Part shown: piece after piece, positions 8,842 through 16,540 of the stretch
Layout: each line of letters begins with the position of its first letter
Position numbering within the stretch: the stretch's first letter is position 1
Source: JALZKA01 sp963721645
GTDB taxonomy: Bacteria; Actinomycetota; Thermoleophilia; Solirubrobacterales; 70-9
Length of the DNA: 64,000 nucleotides
NCBI GenBank assembly: GCA_963721645.1
Contig: CAVRJK010000002.1
Location: forward strand, 2,170,001-2,234,000
Direction of reading: 5' to 3'
Position numbers and translations under genes: made by a program
The notes under the pieces: generated by a model
What the model saw: the letters and a program-made list of their open reading frames with translations, nothing else
Told to the model about the DNA's origin: nothing
Databases searched by the model: none

Positions 8842-8960
8842 CTGTACGGATTCCTCCTCGTTGATCGCGCCCCCGCTCATCGAGGCCGCACTAACCACTG
8901 ACCTCCCCTTACGCAGGCGAGGCGAAATTGGTTCAACGGCGAGCGGCGCGCAAACAAAGG

Positions 8961-8987
8961 AAGGGCCCGCCGCGAGGGCGGGCCCTT
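8961..8987 (-). terminator. Terminator hairpin downstream of ino1
   Basis: AAGGGCCCGCC and GGCGGGCCCTT make a perfect 11-bp stem with a 5-base loop, 36 bases beyond the ino1 stop. The minus-strand flank is A/T-richer, so this is a good intrinsic terminator, possibly shielding the downstream secreted-protein gene, whose start lies 120 bases further on. Confidence 0.7.
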
Positions 8988-9022
8988 GGCTCAGCTACCC
9001 GCTGAGATTCTGCGCGGGCGCT

Positions 9023-10219
9023 CTAGGCGTCTGCGGCAACCGCGTCGGCGGCAGCCTCTGCGGCCTTCGCGCCTGCGGCGGTGCGTGAGTGAGAGGCGAT
9101 GAAGTCCTCCGTCTGGAGGCGCGCCTGCTCGTCCGGACGTTGCGTGTGCGGAGACTTCATGAGATACGAGGAGGGACCGTCGAGCTGGCCCGCGATCCCG
9201 TTGTTGAGCGCCAGCTTGATCAGACGGACCGCATCGATTACGACGCCTGCCGAGTTAGGCGAGTCCCAGACCTCGAGCTTGAGCTCGACCGTCAGCGGAA
9301 CGTCGCCGAAGGACTTGCCCTCGAGGCGGATATGTGCCCACTTGCGGTCGGTCAGCCACGGGACGTAGTCGGACGGGCCGACGTGCACGTCTCGGTCCTC
9401 GAGTTCGGCGCCCATGACGGATGTGACAGCGTTCGTCTTCGAGATCTTCTTCGAGTCGAGGCGTTCGCGCTCGAGCATGTTGAAGAAGTCCATATTGCCG
9501 CCGACGTTCAGCTGTGAGGTGTGCTGAAGCTCGACGCCGCGCTCGTGAAAGAGGCGGGCCAGGTTGCGATGCACGATCGTCGCGCCGACCTGTGACTTGA
9601 TGTCGTCGCCGATGATCGGCAGCCCTGCGTCGGCGAAGCGCTTGTCCCAGTAGTCCTCGCGAGCGATGAACACCGGAAGGCAGTTGACGAAGCCCACACC
9701 TGCGGATAGCGCCTGCTCGACGTACCACTTGGTCGCATCTTCGGATCCGACGGGGAGATAACAGACGAGAACGTCCGCCTTCGTCTCCTTCAGGATGCCG
9801 ACGATGTCAGCGGTAGGGCCGGGTGCCTTGGTGATCTTCTGCTTCAGGTACTTGCCGAGGCCGTCGTGCGTCATGCCTCGCTGGACCTCGATGTCCATGT
9901 GCGGGACGTCGGCGAACTTGATCGTGTCGTTTTGGCCCGACCAGATCGCCTCGGAGAGGTCCTTACCGACCTTCTCGGAGTCGATGTCGAACGCAGCGAC
10001 GAACTCGATGTCCTTTACGTGGTAACCGCCGAGGTCCACGTGCATGAGTCCCGGAACCGGTTCGGTGGGATCAGCGTCCTTGTAGTACTCGACGCCCTGG
10101 ATGAAGCTGTTGGCGCAGTTGCCGACGCCGACAATCGCGACGCGAACCTTGCCGTCGTCGTGATGCGTGCCGTTTTTGGACGCCCCGTTGGTCTCGGGCG
10201 CCCCGTTGGTAGTGCTCAT
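9023..10219 (-). CDS. ino1: Inositol-3-phosphate synthase
   Basis: The 398-residue product converts glucose 6-phosphate to 1D-myo-inositol 3-phosphate with NAD+, the entry step to phosphatidylinositol and (in some actinobacteria) mycothiol. The NAD-binding start 'VRVAIVGVGNCANSFIQG' and the family signatures 'LPVGSEDATKWY', 'GDDIKSQVGATIVHR', 'QLNVGGNMDF' and 'SVMGAELEDRDVHVGPSDY' are all present. A short Asn/Gly-rich N-terminal tail and an Ala-rich C-terminal tail flank the core. ATG 10219 is preceded by AAAGGA. It lies directly downstream of a CDP-alcohol phosphatidyltransferase on the same strand, so the two probably supply and consume inositol phosphate in one operon. Confidence 0.95.
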   Translation of the reverse strand: MSTTNGAPETNGASKNGTHHDDGKVRVAIVGVGNCANSFIQGVEYYKDADPTEPVPGLMHVDLGGYHVKDIEFVAAFDIDSEKVGKDLSEAIWSGQNDTIKFADVPHMDIEVQRGMTHDGLGKYLKQKITKAPGPTADIVGILKETKADVLVCYLPVGSEDATKWYVEQALSAGVGFVNCLPVFIAREDYWDKRFADAGLPIIGDDIKSQVGATIVHRNLARLFHERGVELQHTSQLNVGGNMDFFNMLERERLDSKKISKTNAVTSVMGAELEDRDVHVGPSDYVPWLTDRKWAHIRLEGKSFGDVPLTVELKLEVWDSPNSAGVVIDAVRLIKLALNNGIAGQLDGPSSYLMKSPHTQRPDEQARLQTEDFIASHSRTAAGAKAAEAAADAVAADA

Positions 10220-10291
10220 TGGTACGAAATCCTTTCGAAAGCGGGTAGCGGCAAGAGGTTACGCCGCAACCACCGATTGGTTACACCCGGA

Positions 10292-10915
10292 TCAGGCTTC
10301 TTGTGTAAGAAGCTCGCGCCTGACGTGCCACACGCGCTGCCCGACCGTGAAGGTCGTGAGGCCTGCCATCACGTAGATCGAGGCTGGGAGAAGGTCCACC
10401 CCGTCGATCAACTCATTGGCTCCGAAGACAAGGCCGATCGAGAGGATCACGACCCTGACGGCGCGGGTTGCGATACCCACCTTGCACTCGACGCCCAAGG
10501 CCTCGGCTCGGGCGCGTGTGTAGGAAACCATCAGGGAGCCGAGGACCACGAAGACGCAGGCGGCAGCGGCGTTCGAATCGCCGGCCTCTGCGAACTGCCA
10601 GGCAATGGCCGTAAGCACAACGCCCTCTTCGATCCGGTCGAGGGTGGAGTCGAGGAACGCGCCGAAGAGGGTTCCCTTACCCGACATCCGCGAATAACGC
10701 CCATCCAACGTGTCCATGACCGAGCCCGCGACGAATGCGAGCCCGCCTAGCAAGATCATGTCGCCGAAGATCAAAGCTGCCGCAGCGAGGTTGCCGGCCA
10801 GGCCCGTCATCGAGATCGCATTGGGCGTCAGCCGGGAATCGATCAGCCGGTTTCGCGCATACGAGCGCCAAGCCTGGGACGAGCGCGCGCCCGAGAGGCC
10901 CCCGTCGCCCTCCAT
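10292..10915 (-). CDS. pgsA: CDP-alcohol phosphatidyltransferase, likely phosphatidylinositol phosphate synthase
   Basis: This 207-residue integral membrane enzyme transfers a phosphatidyl group from CDP-diacylglycerol to an alcohol. The family motif D-x2-D-G-x2-A-R-x8-G-x3-D-x3-D is seen as DTLDGRYSRMSGKG followed by GAFLDSTLD, with Ser replacing the usual Ala. About six hydrophobic helices are visible. The neighbouring ino1 makes inositol 3-phosphate, the acceptor used by actinobacterial PgsA1, which supports inositol phosphate as substrate. The 5' end is followed upstream by an alpha/beta hydrolase gene on the same strand (81-base gap). Confidence 0.85.
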   Translation of the reverse strand: MEGDGGLSGARSSQAWRSYARNRLIDSRLTPNAISMTGLAGNLAAAALIFGDMILLGGLAFVAGSVMDTLDGRYSRMSGKGTLFGAFLDSTLDRIEEGVVLTAIAWQFAEAGDSNAAAACVFVVLGSLMVSYTRARAEALGVECKVGIATRAVRVVILSIGLVFGANELIDGVDLLPASIYVMAGLTTFTVGQRVWHVRRELLTQEA

Positions 10916-10996
10916 CAGGCTGCTGCTTTCACCGGATCCACGAGCCCGAGTCTATGGCGCGCTTCGTCGTAGGGAAAGGCCCTTATGCCGAGAGCT

Positions 10997-11800
10997 CTAC
11001 GCAAGGAACTTGCAAGCGCGATCGATCAGCTCGGGGCGGTCGATCCACGACCAGTGGCCCGCGTCGTGGACCTCTTCGAGGACGGCGTTCGGAAGACGCT
11101 CGGCCAAGCGCCGCCCGTAGAGGGGGCCGATATAGCGATCGGTCTGGGCCCAGAGGAGCAGCGTCGGCGCATCGAGTTTCTCGAGGCCCATGCCAAGCCT
11201 GTCGAGCACGTCCGGATCCGCCGATCGGTAAAGCGCAAGGATGGCGTCGCCGGTTGCCTTGCGCGACAGGTTCCTCGTCACCCGCTCCACGTACGAGCGC
11301 GGCATCGCTTGAAATCGTGGCCTACCCGGCGTCATCCCGAGGCCGACCACCCCGCACCGGGACAGCGCGTTGGCGATCTCGCCGGCCGGCGTCCGGCGCC
11401 AGACGAGTCGAGCCAACCAGTGCCACTCATATGAAACCCCGAAAGGCACCGAGTTGAAGGAGACGAGCCGCTCGATCCGCTCTGGGTGTGCGAGCGCGGG
11501 AAGCAAGCCGATCGAGCCCCAGTCGTGGATCACGAGCGAATACCGGTCGAGCCCCAGGTTCTCGATCAGCGCGCCCGCCCAGCGCCCGTAGTCGTGAACG
11601 GAGCCCCCGAAGCGCTCTGACCCCGGAGCCGGTGAACGCCCGAACGCAGGCATGTCCGCGGCAAAGCACGGACGACCGAGACGCTTCATGAACGTGAGCC
11701 AGTCGTCGGCATCCGTCGGATTGCCGTGCCAGAACACGACGGGAGTGCCCTCCCCCGGGCTCTCGCGAATCCAGGTCTCGATGCCGTCGACGTCGATCAT
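10997..11800 (-). CDS. Alpha/beta hydrolase (haloalkane dehalogenase-like branch)
   Basis: Translation most likely starts at ATG 11800 (MIDVDGIETWIRE), giving 267 residues; the frame is open further upstream but would run into the divergent nth gene. The fold is clear: HGNPTDADDW oxyanion-hole loop, nucleophile elbow 'LVIHDWGSIG' with Asp as nucleophile, 'LLWAQTDRY' and the catalytic His in 'HDAGHWSWID'. An Asp nucleophile in an HDWG context is typical of haloalkane dehalogenase and epoxide hydrolase relatives, not of Ser lipases. Substrate unknown. It is the promoter-proximal gene of the hydrolase-pgsA-ino1 run. Confidence 0.82.
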   Translation of the reverse strand: MIDVDGIETWIRESPGEGTPVVFWHGNPTDADDWLTFMKRLGRPCFAADMPAFGRSPAPGSERFGGSVHDYGRWAGALIENLGLDRYSLVIHDWGSIGLLPALAHPERIERLVSFNSVPFGVSYEWHWLARLVWRRTPAGEIANALSRCGVVGLGMTPGRPRFQAMPRSYVERVTRNLSRKATGDAILALYRSADPDVLDRLGMGLEKLDAPTLLLWAQTDRYIGPLYGRRLAERLPNAVLEEVHDAGHWSWIDRPELIDRACKFLA

Positions 11801-11818
11801 CCGCTCGCGCACGCGACG

Positions 11819-11824
11819 TAGATT
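11819..11824 (+). promoter_or_regulatory. Leaderless-type -10 box of nth
   Basis: TAGATT ends 6 bases before the GTG start of nth. It matches the TAGANT spacing seen at seven other genes here (see finding). No Shine-Dalgarno is present. The gap to the divergent hydrolase start is only 30 bases, so the two promoters overlap. Confidence 0.5.
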
Positions 11825-11830
11825 AGGCGC

Positions 11831-12520
11831 GTGCCGAAGGCGACGAAAGCGGATTGGAAGCGACCCGAAAAGAGGAGGGTCGTCGCGATCCGCGATCGCC
11901 TTCGCGAGATGTACGGACAGCCGCAGAACCAGCCGCACGAAGACCCTGTGCATGAGCTGGTCTTGACGATCCTCTCCCAAAACACGTCGGATACGAATCG
12001 CGACGTGGCGTATGCCGGTCTGCGTGCGCGATTCGACTCCTGGCCCGAGGTGCGCGACGCGCCGACCGCGGAGCTCGAGCAAGCCATTCGCCGTGGCGGT
12101 CTGGCGCCGACAAAGGCGCCTCGGATTCAGGCCGTCCTGCGTGAACTGGGCGATCCGATCGACCTCGACTGGCTCGCCGACGCGCCGCGCGAGGAGGCGA
12201 TCCCTTATCTGACCGCGCTGCCGGGAGTGGGTCGAAAGACCGCCGCCTGCGTGATGATCTTTTCGTTCGACCGCCCCGAGATCCCGGTGGACACCCACGT
12301 CCACCGCGTCGGAGGACGGCTAGGCCTCTTCAGGGCAAACGCCGCCTGGGAGGAGGCTCACGACGAGATGCTGCGGGTGACGCCGCCCCAGGACGCCTAC
12401 GAGCTCCACGTGAACCTGATCAACCACGGCCGCGCCCTTTGCCGCCCAGCTCGCCCGAAGTGCTCGGAGTGTGCACTTCGGCGCATGTGTCCGTGGGCGA
12501 GGGACAATCCGGACAACTAG
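11831..12520 (+). CDS. nth: Endonuclease III (DNA glycosylase/AP lyase)
   Basis: The 229-residue base-excision repair enzyme removes oxidised pyrimidines and cuts the abasic site. The helix-hairpin-helix with its catalytic lysine is seen in LPGVGRKTAACVMIF, the catalytic Asp in IPVDTHVHRVGGRLG, and the [4Fe-4S] cysteines in the exact C-x6-C-x2-C-x5-C spacing (CRPARPKCSECALRRMC). Full length for the family. GTG 11831 is used, with a TAGATT box just upstream. The gene is divergent from the alpha/beta hydrolase. Confidence 0.95.
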   Translation: MPKATKADWKRPEKRRVVAIRDRLREMYGQPQNQPHEDPVHELVLTILSQNTSDTNRDVAYAGLRARFDSWPEVRDAPTAELEQAIRRGGLAPTKAPRIQAVLRELGDPIDLDWLADAPREEAIPYLTALPGVGRKTAACVMIFSFDRPEIPVDTHVHRVGGRLGLFRANAAWEEAHDEMLRVTPPQDAYELHVNLINHGRALCRPARPKCSECALRRMCPWARDNPDN

Positions 12521-12593
12521 TCCGGTTGCGGGAAACTACCGATGAAAAGCCCTCCTCCGCGGGCCAGTATCTAGACGGCAGGACTTAAACAGC

Positions 12594-12611
12594 GCGAGCG
12601 TTGGGGCTCGC
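12594..12611 (+). promoter_or_regulatory. Leader of the secreted endonuclease-like gene
   Basis: The 108-base gap after nth holds a possible -10 (TAGACG near 12572), a small hairpin GCGAGC/GCTCGC (12594-12611) and then a strong ribosome site (GGAGGAG) before a TTG start at 12629. The hairpin sits just ahead of the ribosome site. Confidence 0.35.
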
Positions 12612-12628
12612 CTAATGGAGGAGTCATT

Positions 12629-13785
12629 TTGAATACGAGTTTGGGGCGCCTCGGCGCCCGGGGGAGTGCCGTCGCAATCGCAGCGGTGATGGGGATCGGC
12701 GCGATCGTCTTCCCGGCTGCGGCCAACGCAAAGCCGAAGCCGATCAAGCCGACCAAGGTCGACGTCATGACCCGCAACCTTTACCTTGGCGCGGATCTCG
12801 GGCCGGCGATCGCGGCGCCGAACCCGCCAGCGGCGTACACGGCGGTCGGTGACATCTACGAGAACATGCAGGACATGAACTTCAACGCGCGGGCGAAGTT
12901 GCTCGCGAACGAGATCGAGGCCGAGGATCCGCAGCTCATCGGTCTCCAGGAAGTTTCGATCTGGAGGCGCGACGAAGTTGTTGACGGCCCGTCCACCCCG
13001 GCGACGGAAGTCGTCTACGACTACCTCGAGCTGCTGATGGACGAGCTCGACAGGCGCGGACTGAGCTACTCGGTCGCGGTCGTCCAGGAAGAAGCGGACC
13101 TCGAATTCCCGGCCGACGTGCGCGGCCCCACACCCAATTCGGCCCCGGACGGCATTCCGGACTTCGACGGGCGCCTGACCATGCGCGACGTGATCCTGGT
13201 CAAGGACGGCGTCAAGGTCAAGAACACGGGCAGTGCGAACTACCCGCTGAACGCGTCAGTCAACACCGCGGCGTTCGGGCCGGTCGACGGTGAAGCGCGG
13301 TTACACCTACGCCGATGTGCGGATCGACAAGAAGAGGGCGAAGGGAACCCAGTTCCGCTTCGTCAACACCCACCTCGAGTCGTTCAATGCGTTCATCCGT
13401 AACTCGCAGGCCGGCAACCTGACGATCGCGAGCGGTGTGACCGATTCGCGCGCTCCCCACGGTTCTACTCGGAGACCTCAACTCCGACCCGGATGACCCG
13501 TCGATCGACCCGGGACCTGGCAACGCGGCTAACAACGCCGCGTACAACACGGTGATCGCCGACGGCTTCACCGACTACGGCATCGAGGAGAACACCTGCT
13601 GCTTCGGTGAGGATCTCCGCGACCCGGCGCCGGTGTTCACGTCCAGGATCGACCACGTGCTCGGCAAGGGGCCGGTTTCCGAGATCAGCTCGGCCCTGAT
13701 CGGGACGGACCCGCTCAATCGCTCGGGCACCGAACTGTGGCCCACCGATCACGGCGGGGTCGTCGCGAAGCTCAAGGTCGGCTAG
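12629..13785 (+). pseudogene. Secreted endonuclease/exonuclease/phosphatase-family protein split over three frames
   Basis: TTG 12629 follows GGAGGAG and opens a signal peptide (NTSLGRLGARGSAVAIAAVM...ANA) and the family start 'VDVMTRNLYLGADL', with the metal-binding Glu in LIGLQEVSIW. The frame is lost at about 13287 and the family sequence resumes one frame over (VKRGYTYADVRIDKK, then VNTHLES with the catalytic His). It shifts again in the CCCC run near 13457, resuming as TVLLGDLNSDPDDPSID (metal/catalytic D and N) and ending with PTDHGGVVAKL. All catalytic motifs are therefore encoded but in three frames. The intact protein would be a secreted DNase I-like hydrolase (nuclease, sphingomyelinase or phosphatase). 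Recent mutation or base-calling error are both possible. Confidence 0.78.
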
Positions 13786-13850
13786 CAACCTAAGGATGGG
13801 TAACGGTTCAGGGCGGGCGGCCCGGTGGGTCGCCCGCCCGACTGTGCTTA

Positions 13851-13856
13851 TAGACT
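13851..13856 (+). promoter_or_regulatory. Leaderless-type -10 box of the cytochrome gene
   Basis: TAGACT (within TTATAGACT) ends 7 bases before GTG 13864, with no ribosome site between them. This supports GTG 13864 rather than the upstream in-frame ATG at 13825. Confidence 0.5.
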
Positions 13857-13863
13857 CGCGCCG

Positions 13864-14337
13864 GTGAACAGGACGCCCTTTCTCATCTTCGGCGCCTTCG
13901 CGGTGGTTTGCCTTCTCATCGCGGGCAAGGTCATCATCGGCTCAGGAGCGGCAGGCGCCGCCCCCGTAGACGTCGCCGGTCAGGACGAAGAGGGCCAGGA
14001 GCTCTTCGTCAGCAACTGCGGCCCCTGCCACACGCTGGCCGCGGCGGGAACCGACGGAATCGTCGGGCCCAACCTTGACCGGGTCCTCGCCCCCGGCGGC
14101 AACGCCACGTACGAGGGCAGCTACGCGCGCGCCCTAGCGGCGATCACCTGCGGCTTCGGGGACGGGCGCATGCCCGCCGAGATCATCCAGGGCGAGAACG
14201 CCGAAGAGGTCGCTGTGTTCGTCGGTGCCTACGCCGGTCAGGCCGGTGACACGTCCGGTCCGCTGGTCGACACGGACTCAGAAGAAGAAGCACCGCGCGA
14301 CCCGCCCCCCGAAACCTGCAGCGACCCTGCCGAGTAG
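13864..14337 (+). CDS. Membrane-anchored class I cytochrome c
   Basis: From GTG 13864 the 157-residue product has an N-terminal hydrophobic anchor (FLIFGAFAVVCLLIAGKVII), then an extracytoplasmic cytochrome c domain. The heme-binding CxxCH is CGPCH in 'GQELFVSNCGPCHTLAAAG', and the distal Met ligand is probably in 'GDGRMPAEI'. The size matches small mono-heme c-type domains such as cytochrome c6/cbb3 subunit III-like modules. The acidic C-terminal tail (DTDSEEEAPRDPPPE) is unusual and ends with a lone Cys. It acts outside the membrane as an electron carrier; no oxidase or reductase partner lies in the window. Confidence 0.85.
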   Translation: MNRTPFLIFGAFAVVCLLIAGKVIIGSGAAGAAPVDVAGQDEEGQELFVSNCGPCHTLAAAGTDGIVGPNLDRVLAPGGNATYEGSYARALAAITCGFGDGRMPAEIIQGENAEEVAVFVGAYAGQAGDTSGPLVDTDSEEEAPRDPPPETCSDPAE

Positions 14338-14427
14338 CTGACATTTCTACGCCGGCAGCACCGACCGCGTCGTCGGCCTGCAAGAGCTGACATCCCGAGG
14401 AGCCGAGATTCGCCGCCGACGTTGGGT

Positions 14428-14530
14428 GGGGGCGGCGATCTGGCCTGACTGGGGGTATCAGCAAGGACATGGATGTCCGTGCGTGCGGTCGCATGGATGC
14501 GACGCCCCCAGCAGGCCAGTCGCCGCCCCC
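14428..14530. other. Large foldback element with two CATGGATG hairpins (candidate structured RNA or cruciform)
   Basis: An outer stem of 26 pairs forms between 14428-14455 and 14505-14530 as blocks of 11, 8 and 7 pairs; T14439 and A14448 are single bulges on the left arm. It can extend by GGGT/GCCC outside (14424-14427 with 14531-14534, one T-G). Inside lie two hairpins: GGACA-TGGA-TGTCC (14465-14478) and GTCGCA-TGGA-TGCGAC (14488-14503), both presenting the octamer CATGGATG. The result is a three-way-junction shape. It lies between the cytochrome c stop and the dnaK upstream box. No gene is credible across it. It could be a ncRNA, a terminator-like element or a palindromic repeat insertion. 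Confidence 0.75.
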
Positions 14531-14580
14531 GCCCCCGAACCCAATATCGTCCCATCACCGGCTATATCTGCTAGCCTCGC

Positions 14581-14593
14581 ACTTAGATTTCTT
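14581..14593 (+). promoter_or_regulatory. Heat-shock box shared with clpB (dnaK copy)
   Basis: ACTTAGATTTCTT lies 36 bases before the dnaK start and is identical to 19269-19281 upstream of clpB; TAGC occurs a few bases before it in both places. It is not the canonical HAIR inverted repeat (CTTGAGT-N7-ACTCAAG). Its position suggests a promoter element or an HspR-type operator for the dnaK operon, whose last gene is hspR. Confidence 0.6.
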
Positions 14594-14629
14594 TCGTATC
14601 CAAACTGACGATAAACAGGAGAACTGAAC

Positions 14630-16540
14630 ATGGGCAAGACAATCGGTATCGACCTCGGCACGACCAACTCGTGCGTCGCCGTCTTCGAGGGCGGCGAACC
14701 GACGGTCCTCGAAAACTCCGAAGGCGGGCGCACCACCCCGTCTGTTGTCGGATTCACCGAGGGCGGCGACCGCCTCGTCGGCACCGTCGCCAAGCGCCAG
14801 GCCGTCATGAACCCCGAGAACACGATTTTCTCGATCAAGCGCTTCATGGGCCGCAAGGAGGCCGAGGTCAAGGAAGAGGAGACCATCGTTCCTTACAAGG
14901 TCGAGGCCGGCCCCGGTGGAGACGTGCGCGTTGATGTGCGCGGCAAGCAGTACTCGCCACCCGAGATCTCCGCAATGATCCTGCAGAAGCTGAAGTCGGA
15001 CGCCGAGGCCAAACTGGGCGAGACCGTCGACTCGGCGGTCATCACCGTCCCGGCCTACTTCAACGACGACCAGCGCCAGGCAACCAAGGACGCCGGCAAG
15101 GTTGCGGGCCTCGACGTCAAGCGCATCATCAACGAGCCGACCGCTGCGGCGCTCGCCTACGGAATCGACAAGTCGGCCGAGGATCAGAACGTCCTCGTCT
15201 TCGACCTCGGCGGCGGAACCTTCGATGTCTCGATCCTCGAGATCGGCGACGGAGTCTTCAAGGTCCTCTCGACCGCCGGCGACAACCACCTGGGCGGCGA
15301 CAACTGGGATAAGGCGATCGTCGAGTGGATGGTGGCGGAGTTCAAGAAGGACCAGGGCGTCGACCTCTCGCAGGACAAGAACTCGCTCCAGCGCCTCTAC
15401 GAGTCGGCCGAGAAGGCAAAGATCGAGCTCTCCTCCACTCAGGAGACTCAGATCTCGATTCCGTTCATCACGGCGGTCGACAACCAGCCGCGCCACCTCG
15501 AGATGCGCCTCTCGCGCGCCAAGCTCGCCGAGCTGACGGCCGACCTGCTCGAGCGCGTCGTCGCGCCCGTCAAGCAGGCGATGTCCGACGCTTCGGCGGC
15601 GGAGATCGACCACGTGGTCCTCGTCGGTGGCATGACCCGCATGCCGACGGTTCAGGAGAAGGTCTCAGAGCTGACCGGAAAGGACCCGCACCAGGGTGTC
15701 AACCCGGACGAGGTCGTCGCCATCGGTGCCGCGATCCAGGCCGGCGTCCTCTCCGACGACGTCAAGGACGTTCTGCTCTTGGACGTCACCCCGCTGACCC
15801 TCGGCATCGAGACCAAGGGCGGCGTGATGACCAAGCTCATCGAGCGGAACACCACGATCCCATCGCGCAAGGCCGAGACGTTCTCGACCGCGCAGGACAA
15901 CCAGCCCGAGGTCGAGATCCACGTGCTCCAGGGCGAGCGCGAGATGGCGACATACAACAAGTCGCTCGGCAAGTTCCAGCTCGCCGGGATCCCGCCCGCG
16001 CCGCGCGGCATGCCTCAGATCGAGGTCGCATTCGACATCGACGCCAACGGCATCCTCTCGGTGTCGGCCAAGGACCTCGGCACCGGCAAGGAGCAAACAA
16101 TCGAGATCAAGGGCGGCTCCGGACTCGACGACTCCGAGGTCGAGCAGATGATCAAGGACGCCGAGTCCCACGCCGACGACGACCGCAAGCAGCGCGAGCT
16201 GGCCGAGGCTCGCAACGTGGCCGAGAACGCCGCCTACACATCGGAAAAGCAGATCTCCGAGCTCGGCGACCAGATCACCGACGACGAGAAGACCGGTATC
16301 GAGTCGCAGATCGCTGCGATCCGTGAGTCGCTCGACTCGGCCGACGCGGCTGACCTGACCGCCAAGACCGAGGCCCTCCAGACCACGTTCCACGGCATCT
16401 CGGAGCGGATCTATCAGTCCGCTGCGGCCGAGGGCGCGGCGGACGGCACCGAGGGCGCAGCCACCAACGGCGCGTCCGCCGAGGCTGAGGCCGAAGAGGA
16501 AGTCGTCGACGCCGAGGTCGTGGACGAGGAGCGCTCCTAA
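14630..16540 (+). CDS. dnaK: Chaperone DnaK (Hsp70)
   Basis: This 636-residue ATP-dependent Hsp70 is full length. The nucleotide-binding domain starts with IGIDLGTTNSCVAVFEGG and carries VPAYFNDDQRQATKDAG, LVFDLGGGTFDVSILE and VVLVGGMTRMPTVQ. The substrate-binding domain begins near DVTPLTLGIETKGGVM, followed by a helical lid and an Ala/Glu-rich tail ending EEVVDAEVVDEERS. ATG 14630 follows AGGAGAA. The stop overlaps the grpE start by one base (TAATG). It heads a dnaK-grpE-dnaJ-hspR operon, the order used in actinobacteria, where HspR with DnaK represses the operon in the absence of stress. Confidence 0.98.
   Translation: MGKTIGIDLGTTNSCVAVFEGGEPTVLENSEGGRTTPSVVGFTEGGDRLVGTVAKRQAVMNPENTIFSIKRFMGRKEAEVKEEETIVPYKVEAGPGGDVRVDVRGKQYSPPEISAMILQKLKSDAEAKLGETVDSAVITVPAYFNDDQRQATKDAGKVAGLDVKRIINEPTAAALAYGIDKSAEDQNVLVFDLGGGTFDVSILEIGDGVFKVLSTAGDNHLGGDNWDKAIVEWMVAEFKKDQGVDLSQDKNSLQRLYESAEKAKIELSSTQETQISIPFITAVDNQPRHLEMRLSRAKLAELTADLLERVVAPVKQAMSDASAAEIDHVVLVGGMTRMPTVQEKVSELTGKDPHQGVNPDEVVAIGAAIQAGVLSDDVKDVLLLDVTPLTLGIETKGGVMTKLIERNTTIPSRKAETFSTAQDNQPEVEIHVLQGEREMATYNKSLGKFQLAGIPPAPRGMPQIEVAFDIDANGILSVSAKDLGTGKEQTIEIKGGSGLDDSEVEQMIKDAESHADDDRKQRELAEARNVAENAAYTSEKQISELGDQITDDEKTGIESQIAAIRESLDSADAADLTAKTEALQTTFHGISERIYQSAAAEGAADGTEGAATNGASAEAEAEEEVVDAEVVDEERS

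Noticed and set aside
11801..12304. N-terminal extension of the alpha/beta hydrolase frame to 12304
   Set aside because: The extra 168 codons lie antisense to endonuclease III and match nothing; the fold begins at ATG 11800.
14426..14608. A 60-residue open frame across the foldback element
   Set aside because: Its sequence is imposed by the palindromes; it has no ribosome site and no family.
14338..14629. A canonical HspR/HAIR site (CTTGAGT-N7-ACTCAAG) before dnaK
   Set aside because: Searched by eye on both strands and not found; only the ACTTAGATTTCTT box is shared with clpB.
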